Notes: generated from the sequence alone by a model not told the origin. Counted from the first letter of the stretch, positions 55,370 to 64,000 are shown. The stretch: 64,000 bases of DNA from Silicimonas sp. (GCA_022824525.1 JAJDZT010000051.1:1-64000); one strand, 5' to 3'. Made by a program: numbers and translations.

Positions 55370-55603
55370 TCAGGCTGCTTCTTTGATGAACTTTACGACA
55401 TCGCCAAACGTCTGGATCGTCTCGGCAGCGTCATCCGGAATTTCAATTCCGAACTCTTCTTCGAACGCCATGACCAGTTCCACGGTGTCGAGGCTGTCCG
55501 CGCCAAGGTCGTCAATGAAAGAGGCGTTTTCAGACACTTTGTCTTCCTCAACGCCCAGATGCTCGACGACGATCTTTTTTGTACGATCTTCGATGTCGCT
55601 CAT
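55370..55603 (-). CDS. acpP: Acyl carrier protein
   Basis: The 77-residue acidic protein has the phosphopantetheine serine in [18 protein letters not shown]. It carries growing acyl chains for FabD, FabG and FabF, whose genes flank it. A GC-rich T-tailed terminator follows. Sequence and length are normal. Confidence 0.98.
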   Translation of the reverse strand: MSDIEDRTKKIVVEHLGVEEDKVSENASFIDDLGADSLDTVELVMAFEEEFGIEIPDDAAETIQTFGDVVKFIKEAA

Positions 55604-55748
55604 GTCAATTCCTCACGTTTTCTTCGGGCAAAACCCCGACAATTCGTCCACCGGACTGGCCGGTATTTCCGCCCGAAGGCTCAGATGAGCCGCCGCGTAT
55701 ACCATCGCGCATTGAAACGCAAATGCTATTGCGAGCGGCAACTAGCGC

Positions 55749-56486
55749 CTACAACATGGCCATTCCGCCGTTGATATGCAACGTGGCACCCGTCACATAA
55801 CCGGCCTCGTCGCTGGCGAGGTAGAGCACAGCCGCCGCAATCTCGCGCGCCTCGCCCATGCGACCTGCCGGAACTTGCGCCAGAATACCGGCCTTCTGAT
55901 CGTCCGTCAGCGTGTCCGTCATCGCCGTTGTAATGAAGCCTGGTGCGACGGCATTCACCGTGATTCCGCGGCTTGCGACTTCGTAAGCGATGGATTTCGA
56001 CATGCCGACCAGCCCGGCCTTCGACGCCGCATAGTTCGCCTGTCCGGGGTTACCCGTGGCCCCCACGATGGAGGAGATATTCACGATCCGCCCCCAACGC
56101 GCCTTCATCATGCCGCGGATCACACCTTTCGATAAAATCATGGCACTTCTGAGGTTTACGTTCAGAACCTCATCCCATTCATCGGCACTCATCCGCATGA
56201 ACAGGTTGTCGCGCGTGATACCTGCATTGTTCACCAGGATATCCACCGCACCCATCGCCTCGGCTGCCTGCTTAGGCAAAGCTTCGACCGCCTCGGCATC
56301 GCCGAGGTTGCAGGGCAAGACATGCGCCCGCTCGCCCAGTTCACTCGCGAGGCTCTCGAGAGGGTCGGTGCGCGTCCCCGACAATCCGACAGTCGCCCCC
56401 GCCCCATGCAAAGCCCGTGCGATGTCTGCGCCGATCCCGCCAGACGCGCCCGTGATCAAGGCCGATTTCCCGCTCAGATCAAACAT
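55749..56486 (-). CDS. fabG: 3-oxoacyl-ACP reductase
   Basis: The 245-residue short-chain dehydrogenase has the NADPH motif ITGASGGIGADIARAL, NNAGITRDNLFMRM, the catalytic Ser in NISSIVG and the YAASK pair (Tyr-x3-Lys). It reduces 3-oxoacyl-ACP. It is followed by acpP and preceded by fabD on the same strand. Confidence 0.97.
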   Translation of the reverse strand: MFDLSGKSALITGASGGIGADIARALHGAGATVGLSGTRTDPLESLASELGERAHVLPCNLGDAEAVEALPKQAAEAMGAVDILVNNAGITRDNLFMRMSADEWDEVLNVNLRSAMILSKGVIRGMMKARWGRIVNISSIVGATGNPGQANYAASKAGLVGMSKSIAYEVASRGITVNAVAPGFITTAMTDTLTDDQKAGILAQVPAGRMGEAREIAAAVLYLASDEAGYVTGATLHINGGMAML

Positions 56487-56520
56487 GACCCCTCCTTCAT
56501 CTTGCCAAAAATACGCAAAT

Positions 56521-57462
56521 TCAGCCGTTCAAAGCCGACGCGGCCTCGGACACATCGCTTGCCGTGCCCACAGCGCGTGTTTCGGCCTCCTTCGCAATCC
56601 GCCGGATCATACCTGATAGCGCCTTGCCCGCTCCCAGTTCCCAGAAGGCATCCACACCCTGCCCCGCCATCCATTCGACCGATGACCGCCAGCGCACGCG
56701 ACCGGCAACCTGTTCGACCAGTAACGATCGGATGATATCCGGATCGCTCACCGCTTCGGCCCGTACGTTGGCCACCACCGGCACGGAAGGGGCTTCGATC
56801 GATACATCGGCCAAAGCCGCCGCCATCGCGTCCGCGGCAGGCTGCATCAGGGCGCAATGGAAAGGGGCCGAGACCGGCAGGGGCAGTGCCCGTTTCGCGC
56901 CTCGTTCCTTCGCAAGCGCAACCACCCGATCGATGGCAGATTTACTTCCCGAAACAACGGTTTGCGCCGGGTCGTTCTCGTTCGCAACTTCGCAGACCTC
57001 GCCTTCCGCCGCGTCCGCAGCAAGGGCCTCGACCGCAGCGATGTCCAAACCGAGCACCGCCGCCATGGCCCCTTCACCCACGGGCACGGCACTCTGCATC
57101 GCCTGCCCCCGCAGTCGCAGAAGCCGGGCCGTGTCGGCGAGGCCGATTGCACCGGCCGCACAGAGCGCCGAGTATTCCCCAAGCGAATGCCCGGCCACGA
57201 AAGACGCGCGATCCACCGATACGCCGTCCGCTTCCAATGCCCTGACCGCCGCCAGCGACGTCGCCATCAAGGCGGGTTGGGCATTTTGCGTCAGGGTCAG
57301 CGTGTCCGCATCCCCCTCCCAGATCAGCGCCGAGAGTTTTTCGCCAAGCGCGTCGTCCACTTCATCGAAAACGGCTTTGGCCGCCGGGTAAGCGTCCGCA
57401 AGATCGCGCCCCATTCCAATGGTCTGCGCCCCCTGTCCCGGAAACACGAATGCCAGGCTCAT
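56521..57462 (-). CDS. fabD: Malonyl-CoA:ACP transacylase
   Basis: The 313-residue enzyme opens LAFVFPGQGAQTIGMGRDLA. The nucleophile serine is in VAGHSLGEYSALCAAGA, the histidine in APFHCALM, and the arginine in the LLRLRGQAMQ region. It loads malonyl groups onto ACP. The gap to fabG is 34 bp. Confidence 0.97.
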   Translation of the reverse strand: MSLAFVFPGQGAQTIGMGRDLADAYPAAKAVFDEVDDALGEKLSALIWEGDADTLTLTQNAQPALMATSLAAVRALEADGVSVDRASFVAGHSLGEYSALCAAGAIGLADTARLLRLRGQAMQSAVPVGEGAMAAVLGLDIAAVEALAADAAEGEVCEVANENDPAQTVVSGSKSAIDRVVALAKERGAKRALPLPVSAPFHCALMQPAADAMAAALADVSIEAPSVPVVANVRAEAVSDPDIIRSLLVEQVAGRVRWRSSVEWMAGQGVDAFWELGAGKALSGMIRRIAKEAETRAVGTASDVSEAASALNG

Positions 57463-57491
57463 CTGCCCCTCCCTTATTATTTTCTTTTACG

Positions 57492-58481
57492 TCAGGCCCT
57501 TACGTCGACGACGACGCGACCTTTCACTTGTCCCTTGAGTATGTCCGCACCCAATTTCGGCAGGTCTCCCAGACCGGCTTCCTGGATCATTGCCTCGAGC
57601 TTCTCCATCGGGAGATCCTTTGCAATCCGTTCCCAGGCCCGAACCCGATTGTCGTAGGGCTGCATCACGCTATCGATCCCAAGCAGGTTCACCCCACGCA
57701 ACAGGAACGGCACCACCGTTGCGGGCAAGCCCGCACCGCCGGCCAGACCTACTGCCGCGACAGACGCACCGTATTTCATCTGGCCGAGGGCACGGGCCAA
57801 CATGGCACCGCCTACGGCATCGACACATCCGGCCCAGGTCTCGCTCTCAAGCGGACGCTTGACGGTTTCGTTAATCTCATCGCGGGGCACGATGCGGGAC
57901 GCGCCTAGGTCCTTCAGATACGCTTCTGTCTCGGGGCGACCGGTGACGCCCGCGACCTCGTACCCGAGATTCGCGAGAATGGCGGTTGCGACCGAGCCAA
58001 CCCCTCCGGCGGCACCGGTGACAAGCACCTCGCCCTGAGCTGGCTGAAGCCCGTGATCTTCCAGCGCCATGATCGCCAGCATCGCGGTAAACCCTGCGGT
58101 TCCGACCGCCATCGCCTGCCGCGTGGTCAGCCCGCTTGGCAGCGGCACCAGCCAGTCGGCTTTGACGCGCGCCTTTTCGGCATAGCCGCCCCAATGCGCT
58201 TCACCGACGCGCCATCCCGTCAGGACAACCTTGTCACCGGCAGAATAGCGCGGATCGTCGGAGCTTTCGACGGTACCGGCAAAATCGATGCCCGGGACAT
58301 GCGGATAGTTGCGCACGAGGCCTCCGCCCGGCCCGATGCAAAGCCCGTCCTTGTAGTTGACGGTCGAGTACTCGACGGCAACGGTGACATCGCCTTCGGG
58401 CAGCCGCGCCTCATCAATCGTTTCGACCGAGGCAGAGGTCTGCCCTTGCTCTTCCTTCTCGACAATCAACGCCCGGATCAT
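57492..58481 (-). CDS. acuI: Acrylyl-CoA reductase / YhdH-type zinc-free alcohol dehydrogenase
   Basis: The 329-residue medium-chain reductase has no structural-zinc cysteines. Landmarks are VAVEYSTVNYKDGLCIGPGG, YPHVPGIDFAGTV, GWRVGEAHWGGYAEKARVKA, VLVTGAAGGVGSVATAILAN and FLLRGVNLLGIDSV, as in AcuI/YhdH. AcuI removes toxic acryloyl-CoA in DMSP-degrading marine bacteria. The start at 58481 (MIRALIVEKEEQG) aligns with the family. No other DMSP gene is visible, so the specific role is likely but unproven. Confidence 0.82.
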   Translation of the reverse strand: MIRALIVEKEEQGQTSASVETIDEARLPEGDVTVAVEYSTVNYKDGLCIGPGGGLVRNYPHVPGIDFAGTVESSDDPRYSAGDKVVLTGWRVGEAHWGGYAEKARVKADWLVPLPSGLTTRQAMAVGTAGFTAMLAIMALEDHGLQPAQGEVLVTGAAGGVGSVATAILANLGYEVAGVTGRPETEAYLKDLGASRIVPRDEINETVKRPLESETWAGCVDAVGGAMLARALGQMKYGASVAAVGLAGGAGLPATVVPFLLRGVNLLGIDSVMQPYDNRVRAWERIAKDLPMEKLEAMIQEAGLGDLPKLGADILKGQVKGRVVVDVRA

Positions 58482-58674
58482 GACAGCCCTCTCAAATTTG
58501 ATTGCACCAGAGTTAGTCGTCACGGACGCCGATGAAAAGCAGCTTCTTCAGACATCTCGGCCAGCAATTGCCAACCTCGCCACACCGCACTTGAAGGCAA
58601 AGCCGCCGCCCACCGAGGAGGAGGCCACAAGGCCGACGACGAGACAAAGAAACGCGCCGAAAGGCGCACAATTC

Positions 58675-58703
58675 TTGATCAGAACCGCCCCTTCGCTTAT
58701 ATC
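58675..58703 (+). promoter_or_regulatory. Promoter of ssrA
   Basis: TTGATC (58675-58680), a 17-bp spacer and TATATC (58698-58703) form a good sigma70-type promoter directly before the tmRNA gene. Transcription would begin near 58710. Confidence 0.75.
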
Positions 58704-58709
58704 TTGTCC

Positions 58710-59020
58710 GTTCCCTCGGGAACTATGGACATAAACGCGCTCGTAATAAGCGGATCGGACCCGGGGGCGGTACCCGGCGTCTCCACCAAAAACCTTCGTT
58801 TGGGGTTCATGGGGACGAAACAGGATCGACGGACGTCTAAAGGGGATTGCTTTGTCTCGGCTGGAAGCCACCGTTATCGGCGCACATAAGCTAGTTGCAA
58901 ACGACAACAAAGCTCCGGTTGCACTCGCTGCGTAAGCAGTGCGTAACGCCGAAATCTAAGCCCTTGCGCCTAGCCGCGTAAGGCGGGGTCCGCAGGCACC
59001 TGGCAACAGAAGCCTGCACC
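58710..59020 (+). ncRNA. ssrA: tmRNA, circularly permuted two-piece form
   Basis: The acceptor piece comes first and ends with CGTCTCC-A-CCA at 58788. After a 22-base spacer the coding piece begins with GGGGACG at 58811, which pairs with CGTCTCC to make the 7-bp acceptor stem. The universal GGATCGAC follows at once. The tag frame runs from GCA at 58897 to TAA at 58935 and reads ANDNKAPVALAA, the form known from Rhodobacteraceae. Both outer ends are estimates: the 5' end from the promoter, the 3' end from where structure ceases. The permuted layout is the normal alphaproteobacterial type. Confidence 0.92.
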
Positions 59021-59097
59021 TTCCAGACTAAACGCCAAAGTCTTGCCACAAAGCCCCTCTAGCCGATTTGGGCAAAAATTCGATCTTGCGGCCAAAA

Positions 59098-60060
59098 ATG
59101 ATTTTCTCAAGATTTACAACATCCCTGACGGTGACACTCGTCAGTCTTCTCTTTCTTGGCGCATTCTACCAAAATGCCCGACTGGCAGGCATTCACCTGA
59201 GTGAAGGCCGTATTACACAAATGCTCATCGCGTCATTCGTTTCGATCCTGATGCTGATTTGGGCAAGTCAATTTGCCTTTCCTGCAAAGCTGAGCCGCAA
59301 GATTGAGCGCACGTTTTCGTGGGGTTCTCGTAGGTGGTTCCTGACATGGACATTCGTGAAACTCGCTTTCGCCGTCTTCACCATCGTCGCGCCTTACCAG
59401 ACACTGTCGCAGGAACATATGGCGGGGCTTGCCTTGCTTGCAGTCTTGTTCTTCATGACCTTCGCCTTGCCGGGACTGGCCTATGCCAAAGCGCGGGCAG
59501 CCCTTTCCGCAGAAGCCAAGAGCAAAGCACGTAGCGCTAGATGGAAAGAGTTCGGCGGCTTCCTCATGTTTGCGCCCGTGATCCCATTCATAGCTGGCGG
59601 AAGCTTCGGATGGATACTCCCGACGCCGGATTATGCTCGTTGGGTGGACGCCAATTTGATATGGCTCATACCGCTCATCGTGGTGAGTTACACGGCATAT
59701 TCGATCCATGTCTTAAACGACTCGTCGTTGTTGAACATCATTGCGGTCGCAATGATTGGGTTGATCTTCGCGGCCTACGCCAGCTCGGCAGTCCGACGTG
59801 GATTTCCGTGGATCGTCAACCACCTTGAAAGCACAACCACACAGGTTCTTTTTGTCACCGTTACGCGCATCGGATCGGACTCGAACTACCGGGCATGCGA
59901 TCACACCGTCACGGTCGCCTGGAACGATAGCCAAAGCCGGATTTGCGATGTCCCTCCAGAAATTTGGGCCCTGTTGAAACCTGGAAGCCAACTGCAATTG
60001 ACTGGCCAAATGGGTCAGTTTGGCTTTCGATACGAAAAAATTGAGCTAGCTGACCATTAG
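59098..60060 (+). CDS. Uncharacterised membrane protein
   Basis: The 320-residue protein has about six to seven predicted membrane helices (for example SLTVTLVSLLFLGAFYQ, MLIASFVSILMLIWASQFAF, LLAVLFFMTFALPGLAYA) and a C-terminal soluble region of about 80 residues with two cysteines (NYRACDHTVTVAW, SRICDVPPEIW). No family is recognised. The ATG at 59098 is given; a TTG at 59068 is in frame and neither has a clear ribosome site. It stands alone after ssrA, with a 124-bp gap before the chromate genes. Confidence 0.7.
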   Translation: MIFSRFTTSLTVTLVSLLFLGAFYQNARLAGIHLSEGRITQMLIASFVSILMLIWASQFAFPAKLSRKIERTFSWGSRRWFLTWTFVKLAFAVFTIVAPYQTLSQEHMAGLALLAVLFFMTFALPGLAYAKARAALSAEAKSKARSARWKEFGGFLMFAPVIPFIAGGSFGWILPTPDYARWVDANLIWLIPLIVVSYTAYSIHVLNDSSLLNIIAVAMIGLIFAAYASSAVRRGFPWIVNHLESTTTQVLFVTVTRIGSDSNYRACDHTVTVAWNDSQSRICDVPPEIWALLKPGSQLQLTGQMGQFGFRYEKIELADH

Positions 60061-60184
60061 CAGCAAATCACTTGTGTCACATAATCTCGCTGGCTAGGAA
60101 GGCGCATGGGGCCAGCGACCGCCCCGTGAGGCTCAGGCCCAAGGTTCGCATCCTTTTGATCTCTTTATGGGAGGATGCACCATC

Positions 60185-60985
60185 ATGCCTGCTTTGAACG
60201 CCATATCCGTCAGCCAGTTGAACCGCCTAATCGGCACGCCCGATTGTCCACACGTCATCGACATCTCGATTGCACCTGACTTCGAGGACGACCCTTATCT
60301 CATTCCGGGCTCCGTTCGGCACGCTCACACCGACGTTTCGGGCCTTCTGGACCGTATCGGTGAAACACCCGCAATCATAGTATGTCAGCGGGGCCTCAAG
60401 CTTAGCCAGGGTCTTGCGGCGATGCTTCGAAGCGACGGGCGACAGGCAGAATATCTGGAAGGCGGGATGCACGGGTGGCGCGACGCGGCGGAGACCACGC
60501 GTATTCCGGCCTCAAAACTGCCTGCGGCTGCAGAGGGCGGCACGCTCTGGGTCACGCGGCACCGGCCAAAGATTGACCGGATTGCCTGCCCATGGCTGAT
60601 CCGCCGGTTCATCGACCCCGGAGCAAGGTTCCTCTTTGTCTCACCCGCAGAGGTTCTGAATGTGAGCGAACGGTTCGGCGCAACTCCGTTCGACATTGAA
60701 GATGTCACCTTCACCCATCACGGTGACAGGTGCACGTTCGACACCATGCTTGACGTCTTCGATCTGCGCACGGAGCCACTGGACCGGCTGGCCCGCATTG
60801 TCCGCGCTGCAGACACCAACCGGCACGAGTTGGCACCTGAGGCTGCGGGCCTTTTGGCCGTTTCCGTTGGTCTGTCTCGTCAATATCCAAACGATTCCGA
60901 ACAGTTAGAGGCAGGCGTTTCACTTTACGACGCGCTTTATCGCTGGGCGCGCGATGGCCATGACGAGGGGCATAGCTGGCCATGA
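60185..60985 (+). CDS. ChrB-like protein: rhodanese domain fused to ChrB C-terminal domain
   Basis: This is a 266-residue protein. Residues 1-110 form a rhodanese domain with active-site C67 in IIVCQRGLK and YLEGGMHGWRDA. From about 125 it has the ChrB C-terminal domain: LWVTRHRPKIDRIACPWLIR, RFIDPGARFLFV, FDIEDVTFTHHGDRCTFDTM. ChrB proteins sense or detoxify chromate next to chrA. The usual ChrB N-terminal half is replaced by the rhodanese, which is a less common form. The stop overlaps chrA by 4 bp. The start at 60185 follows GGGAGG. Confidence 0.85.
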   Translation: MPALNAISVSQLNRLIGTPDCPHVIDISIAPDFEDDPYLIPGSVRHAHTDVSGLLDRIGETPAIIVCQRGLKLSQGLAAMLRSDGRQAEYLEGGMHGWRDAAETTRIPASKLPAAAEGGTLWVTRHRPKIDRIACPWLIRRFIDPGARFLFVSPAEVLNVSERFGATPFDIEDVTFTHHGDRCTFDTMLDVFDLRTEPLDRLARIVRAADTNRHELAPEAAGLLAVSVGLSRQYPNDSEQLEAGVSLYDALYRWARDGHDEGHSWP

Positions 60986-62232
60986 ACGATCTTTTCTCCA
61001 CTTTCGGGCGGATCGGTCTTCTTTCCTTTGGCGGTCCCGCTGCCCAGATCGCGCTGATGCATCGCGTGCTGGTCGATGAAAAGGCCTGGCTGAACGAGAA
61101 GGAATTCCTGAATGCCCTCTCCTTTTCGATGCTTCTGCCCGGACCGGAGGCGATGCAGCTGGCCACCTATGCCGGTTGGCGCCAGGGCGGAACGCTGGGC
61201 GGTCTGGTCGCGGGCGGGTTGTTTGTGCTGCCCGGCGCCTTGGTCATCGCCCTGCTCTCGACGATATACGCGTTCTACGGCGACGTTCCTCTTATCGACG
61301 CACTCTTTCTCGGAGTTCAGGCGACGGTTGTCGCCATTGTCATAGAAGCGCTTCTCAAGGTGACCAAGAAAGCAATCCGACGCCCGGCGGATTGGGGGAT
61401 TGCAGCGCTTGCCTTCGTGGCAATCTTTGCCTTCGCACTTCCGTTTCCGCTGATCATTGCGATGGCTGCGATCTGGGGCGCGCTCATGCAACGGGACCCC
61501 GTACACGAGCAACCCCCCAACACCACCATTGTGCCCCTCGCCGGGACTTTCCGAACGATTGCCGTCTGGATGGGTATCTGGGGCGCGCCCATCGCTTTTC
61601 TGGTGCTGATCGACGCGACGCTTCTGACGGAGATTGCACTCTTTTTCTCGAAGCTGGCGGTCGTGACCTTCGGTGGGGCCTATGCCGTGCTGGCCTACAT
61701 GACCCAATCCATCGTGCAGGATTTCGGCTGGATCACCACGGACGAAATGATGGACGGGCTTGGCCTTGCGGAAACGACCCCCGGACCGTTGATCCTGGTC
61801 ACGGAGTTCGTCGGGTTCCTCGCCGGTTACCGCGAAGGCGGATTGCTTCTGGGGCTTCTGGCTGCACTCGTGACACTTTGGGTGACCTTCGTGCCCTGCT
61901 TCCTTTGGATTTTCGCTGGCGCTCCCTACGTCGCGAGGCTGCTGCACATGCCGCGCCTGTCCGGTGCCCTGCAATCGATCACGGCAGCCGTGGTCGGCGT
62001 GATTCTCAACCTGTCGATCTGGTTCAGCGCGCATGTCTTCTTCGCTCGCATCGACACGGTGGAGATCGGCCCGATGCATATTCTGAAACCGGAGCTTTCG
62101 TCCGTCGACTGGCTGGCTGCAACCATTGCCCTCGTTGCAGCGGTTCTTCTGTTGGGATTGCGGATTGGCCTTGGACGCACACTTCTGGCCGGTGCGACAA
62201 TGGGCATGATTTCGCTTCTTCCTTTAACCTGA
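60982..62232 (+). CDS. chrA: Chromate transporter
   Basis: The 416-residue long-chain CHR-family protein has two homologous halves. The first half carries GRIGLLSFGGPAAQIALMHR and LLPGPEAMQLATYAGWRQGG; the second carries LAVVTFGGAYAVLAYMTQSI and GLAETTPGPLILVTEFVGFL. It exports chromate, lowering internal oxidative damage. It is coupled to the ChrB-like gene by a 4-bp overlap. Confidence 0.93.
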   Translation: MNDLFSTFGRIGLLSFGGPAAQIALMHRVLVDEKAWLNEKEFLNALSFSMLLPGPEAMQLATYAGWRQGGTLGGLVAGGLFVLPGALVIALLSTIYAFYGDVPLIDALFLGVQATVVAIVIEALLKVTKKAIRRPADWGIAALAFVAIFAFALPFPLIIAMAAIWGALMQRDPVHEQPPNTTIVPLAGTFRTIAVWMGIWGAPIAFLVLIDATLLTEIALFFSKLAVVTFGGAYAVLAYMTQSIVQDFGWITTDEMMDGLGLAETTPGPLILVTEFVGFLAGYREGGLLLGLLAALVTLWVTFVPCFLWIFAGAPYVARLLHMPRLSGALQSITAAVVGVILNLSIWFSAHVFFARIDTVEIGPMHILKPELSSVDWLAATIALVAAVLLLGLRIGLGRTLLAGATMGMISLLPLT

Positions 62233-62302
62233 TCTCAACCAAGCCGCCTTTCCTTCCCGGGTGAATCCCCTATGCTGAGGTCAGATGGATGAGTGGAGAC
62301 CG

Positions 62303-62764
62303 ATGAGCGGAACAATCGACTACGGCAACCTGATGCACCGCGCGATGCGCGGGCTTATTCAGAATGTGCTGAGCGATGTCGCGGTAGAGGGCCTGCCGGG
62401 CCAGCATCACTTCTTCATCACCTTCGACACCATGCATCCGGACGTCGAAATCGCGGACTGGTTGTCCGACCGGTACCCCGAAGAAATGACCATCGTGATG
62501 CAGCACTGGTTCGAGAACCTCGATGTGACGGATGAAGGGTTTTCGGTGACGCTGAATTTCGGCGACGCCCCAGAGCCGCTTTACGTGCCTTACGAGGCCA
62601 TCCGCACATTCGTCGATCCCTCCGTGGAGTTCGGGCTTCGCTTCGAAACCCAGGATGACGAAGACGACGATCCAACGCCAACGCCCGTCGAGGATGACGA
62701 CGAGGAACAGGTCGATGCGCCCAAGGACGCGGAAGTCGTAAGCTTGGACAAGTTCCGAAAGTGA
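62303..62764 (+). CDS. sspB: ClpXP adaptor SspB, alphaproteobacterial type
   Basis: The 153-residue protein has an SspB fold (about residues 10-110): YGNLMHRAMRGLIQNVLSDV, HHFFITFDTMHPDVEIADWL, QHWFENLDVTDEGFSVTLNF. A long acidic linker follows (DDEDDDPTPTPVEDDDEEQ), and the ClpX-binding tail is SLDKFRK. It brings ssrA-tagged proteins to ClpXP. The tag gene ssrA lies 3.3 kb upstream. The ATG at 62303 follows GGAG. Confidence 0.93.
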   Translation: MSGTIDYGNLMHRAMRGLIQNVLSDVAVEGLPGQHHFFITFDTMHPDVEIADWLSDRYPEEMTIVMQHWFENLDVTDEGFSVTLNFGDAPEPLYVPYEAIRTFVDPSVEFGLRFETQDDEDDDPTPTPVEDDDEEQVDAPKDAEVVSLDKFRK

Positions 62765-62881
62765 ATTCCTGAAAGTCGTGTGAGCGCTTCGTGATTCCGA
62801 TGTGAAAGCAGGGGATCCAATGAAGACGTGCGCCAGTCGGTCGTCTAGCCAGAGAAGGCAAGACGAACGGACGAGTGTATT

Positions 62882-63256
62882 TTGTTGGACGGCCAGACAA
62901 TTGATTTCACCCAAAGCCAGATCATCGGCCTAGTGGGCGCAGCGATGTATTCAACCAGTTACTTTCTTCTGGCCTTTGACAAATTGCGGGGCGACGCTCC
63001 GAAGTACTTTGTCATGCAGTTCGTTGCAGCATCCTGCATGCTGGTCAGCCTGTTCGAAGATTTCAACGTAGGCTCCCTTTGCATCCAGGTGTTCTTCGCA
63101 ACGGTTTCGATCATCGGTGTCACCCGACATTTGAAACCGAAAGCGGTCAAAGAAAGCGAGCCAACGCGAAAAACCTCCTTTGCGGGGCTTGCTATCGCGA
63201 GCCCGGTGCCCGGTTTTCTTAAAGCGCCACACCCTTGCGCCCGGCCAGATCGGTAA
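62882..63256 (+). CDS. Small membrane protein, CBU_0592-like
   Basis: The 124-residue protein has three predicted helices in residues 12-82: QIIGLVGAAMYSTSYFLLAF, YFVMQFVAASCMLVSLFEDF and SLCIQVFFATVSIIGVTRHL, the pattern of the short CBU_0592 membrane-protein family. The start is uncertain; a TTG at 62882 is given and no strong ribosome site is seen. The C-terminal 35 residues are low-complexity and overlap the convergent DUF815 gene by 38 bp, so the true protein may effectively end near residue 95. Confidence 0.6.
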   Translation: MLDGQTIDFTQSQIIGLVGAAMYSTSYFLLAFDKLRGDAPKYFVMQFVAASCMLVSLFEDFNVGSLCIQVFFATVSIIGVTRHLKPKAVKESEPTRKTSFAGLAIASPVPGFLKAPHPCARPDR

Positions 63257-64000
63257 AGTACTGCCACGCCACGCGGCCCGATCGTGCACCGCGCGTGGCC
63301 TGCCATTCGATGGCCTCGGCGCGCAGCGTGTCGTCATCGATGGTCACGCCATGCGCATCGCAATAGCCCCGGATCATCGCAAGGTATTCGTCCTGCGTGC
63401 AGGGGTGGAACCCAAGCCAGAGACCGAAACGGTCGGACAGTGAAACCTTTTCCTCGACTGCCTCGGACGGGTTGATCGCCGAGGACCGTTCGTTCTCGAT
63501 CATGTCGCGGGGCATAAGATGGCGACGGTTCGACGTGGCGTAGAAGATCACGTTGTCCGGCCGCCCTTCGATCCCGCCATCGAGCACGGCTTTCAGCGAC
63601 TTGTAGTGCTGGTCGTCATGGCTGAACGAGAGGTCGTCGCAGAAGAGCAGGAAACGTGCGTCCGACCCGCGAAGCAAGTTCAGAAGCCGCCCGACCGAGG
63701 GCAGGTCTTCGCGCTGGATTTCCACGATCTTGATGTTCAGACCCTCGGCCAGCACGGCAGCATGGGCAGCTTTGACAAGGCTCGATTTGCCCATGCCGCG
63801 CGCCCCCCAGAGGAGTGCGTTGTTCGCCGGAAGGCCACGGGCGAACTGCCGGGTGTTTTCAACAAGAGTGTCGCGGGATCGGTCGATGCCGACAAGCAGG
63901 TCAATCTCGACCCGGTTGACCTTGCCTACGGGTTCCAGACGGTCTGGGCTGACATGCCAGACAAAGGCGTCTGCGGCGTCATAGTCCGGGGCGGCAAGGG
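63219..64000 (-). CDS. DUF815 AAA-type ATPase, C-terminal part (start beyond the window)
   Basis: The visible 259 codons include an N-terminal stretch FVWHVSPDRLEPVGKVNRVE, the Walker A loop LLWGARGMGKSSLVKAAH and the Walker B region RFLLFCDDLSFSHDDQHYKS. Sensor-1-like IFYATSNRRHLMPRDM and FGLWLGFHPCTQDEYL follow, as in the DUF815 family. The frame is open to base 64000, so the N-terminus lies outside. An internal ATG in the Walker A motif is not the real start. Function in the cell is not established. Confidence 0.88.
   Translation of the reverse strand, partial: LAAPDYDAADAFVWHVSPDRLEPVGKVNRVEIDLLVGIDRSRDTLVENTRQFARGLPANNALLWGARGMGKSSLVKAAHAAVLAEGLNIKIVEIQREDLPSVGRLLNLLRGSDARFLLFCDDLSFSHDDQHYKSLKAVLDGGIEGRPDNVIFYATSNRRHLMPRDMIENERSSAINPSEAVEEKVSLSDRFGLWLGFHPCTQDEYLAMIRGYCDAHGVTIDDDTLRAEAIEWQATRGARSGRVAWQYFTDLAGRKGVAL

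Noticed and set aside
58704..58889. 61-codon plus-strand frame over the tmRNA gene
   Set aside because: The region folds as permuted tmRNA with an identifiable tag; the frame is accidental.

Overview
The window comes from a high-GC alphaproteobacterium of the Rhodobacteraceae (Roseobacter/Rhodobacter type). The evidence is a complete Rhodobacter capsulatus-type gene transfer agent (GTA) cluster beside fabF-mltG, a circularly permuted two-piece tmRNA gene with the tag ANDNKAPVALAA, a VPLPA-CTERM protein, an AcuI-type reductase, and a pyruvate dehydrogenase whose E1 beta subunit carries its own lipoyl domain.

Layout. 1-2468: a signalling locus. An IS3-family element has cut a PAS sensor gene at base 139/140; next to it are a periplasmic SUOX-like protein and a divergent LuxR-type response regulator. 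2481-13234: a plus-strand surface-polysaccharide locus with a 1028-residue GT-C-like membrane protein, a secreted Ig-like protein, a membrane-anchored glycosidase, GT4 and GT2 glycosyltransferases, a flippase and a bifunctional GDP-mannose enzyme. 13291-18995: a TAXI-type TRAP transporter divergent from a MarR regulator and a formylglycine-type sulfatase. 19157-21389: two tRNA-Val genes, soxR with its operator and two tiny genes, a DUF985 cupin and a HAD dehalogenase. 21494-28475: enolase, a DMT exporter, two cyclophilins, pgk, class I aldolase, a SIMPL protein and ftsB. 28522-34718: the VPLPA-CTERM protein, then pdhA-pdhB-orf-pdhC, a lipoprotein and two paralogous cupins. 34715-37148: cysK, cysE and a DksA-like protein. 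37145-51654: a DUF2793 gene and the GTA structural cluster on the minus strand. 51865-58481: mltG, fabF, acpP, fabG, fabD and acuI on the minus strand, with a plus-strand PilZ membrane protein between acpP and fabF. 58710-64000: ssrA, an unknown membrane protein, chrB-like/chrA, sspB, a small membrane protein and a DUF815 ATPase that runs off the window.

Most notable. (1) The GTA cluster is in order with tight start/stop overlaps, but the tail-hub/host-specificity gene gp15 contains one in-frame amber codon at 40830-40832, and the frame is otherwise open. (2) The GTA promoter region has a good sigma70-type -35/-10 pair and, about 45 bp upstream, a full CtrA-type site (TTAA-N7-TTAA). (3) The 2481-8119 unit (GT-C protein, Ig-like protein, glycosidase) behind an atypical signalling locus is the best candidate here for an uncharacterised system. 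Names of well-known families are from recognition of protein motifs; no database search was run.
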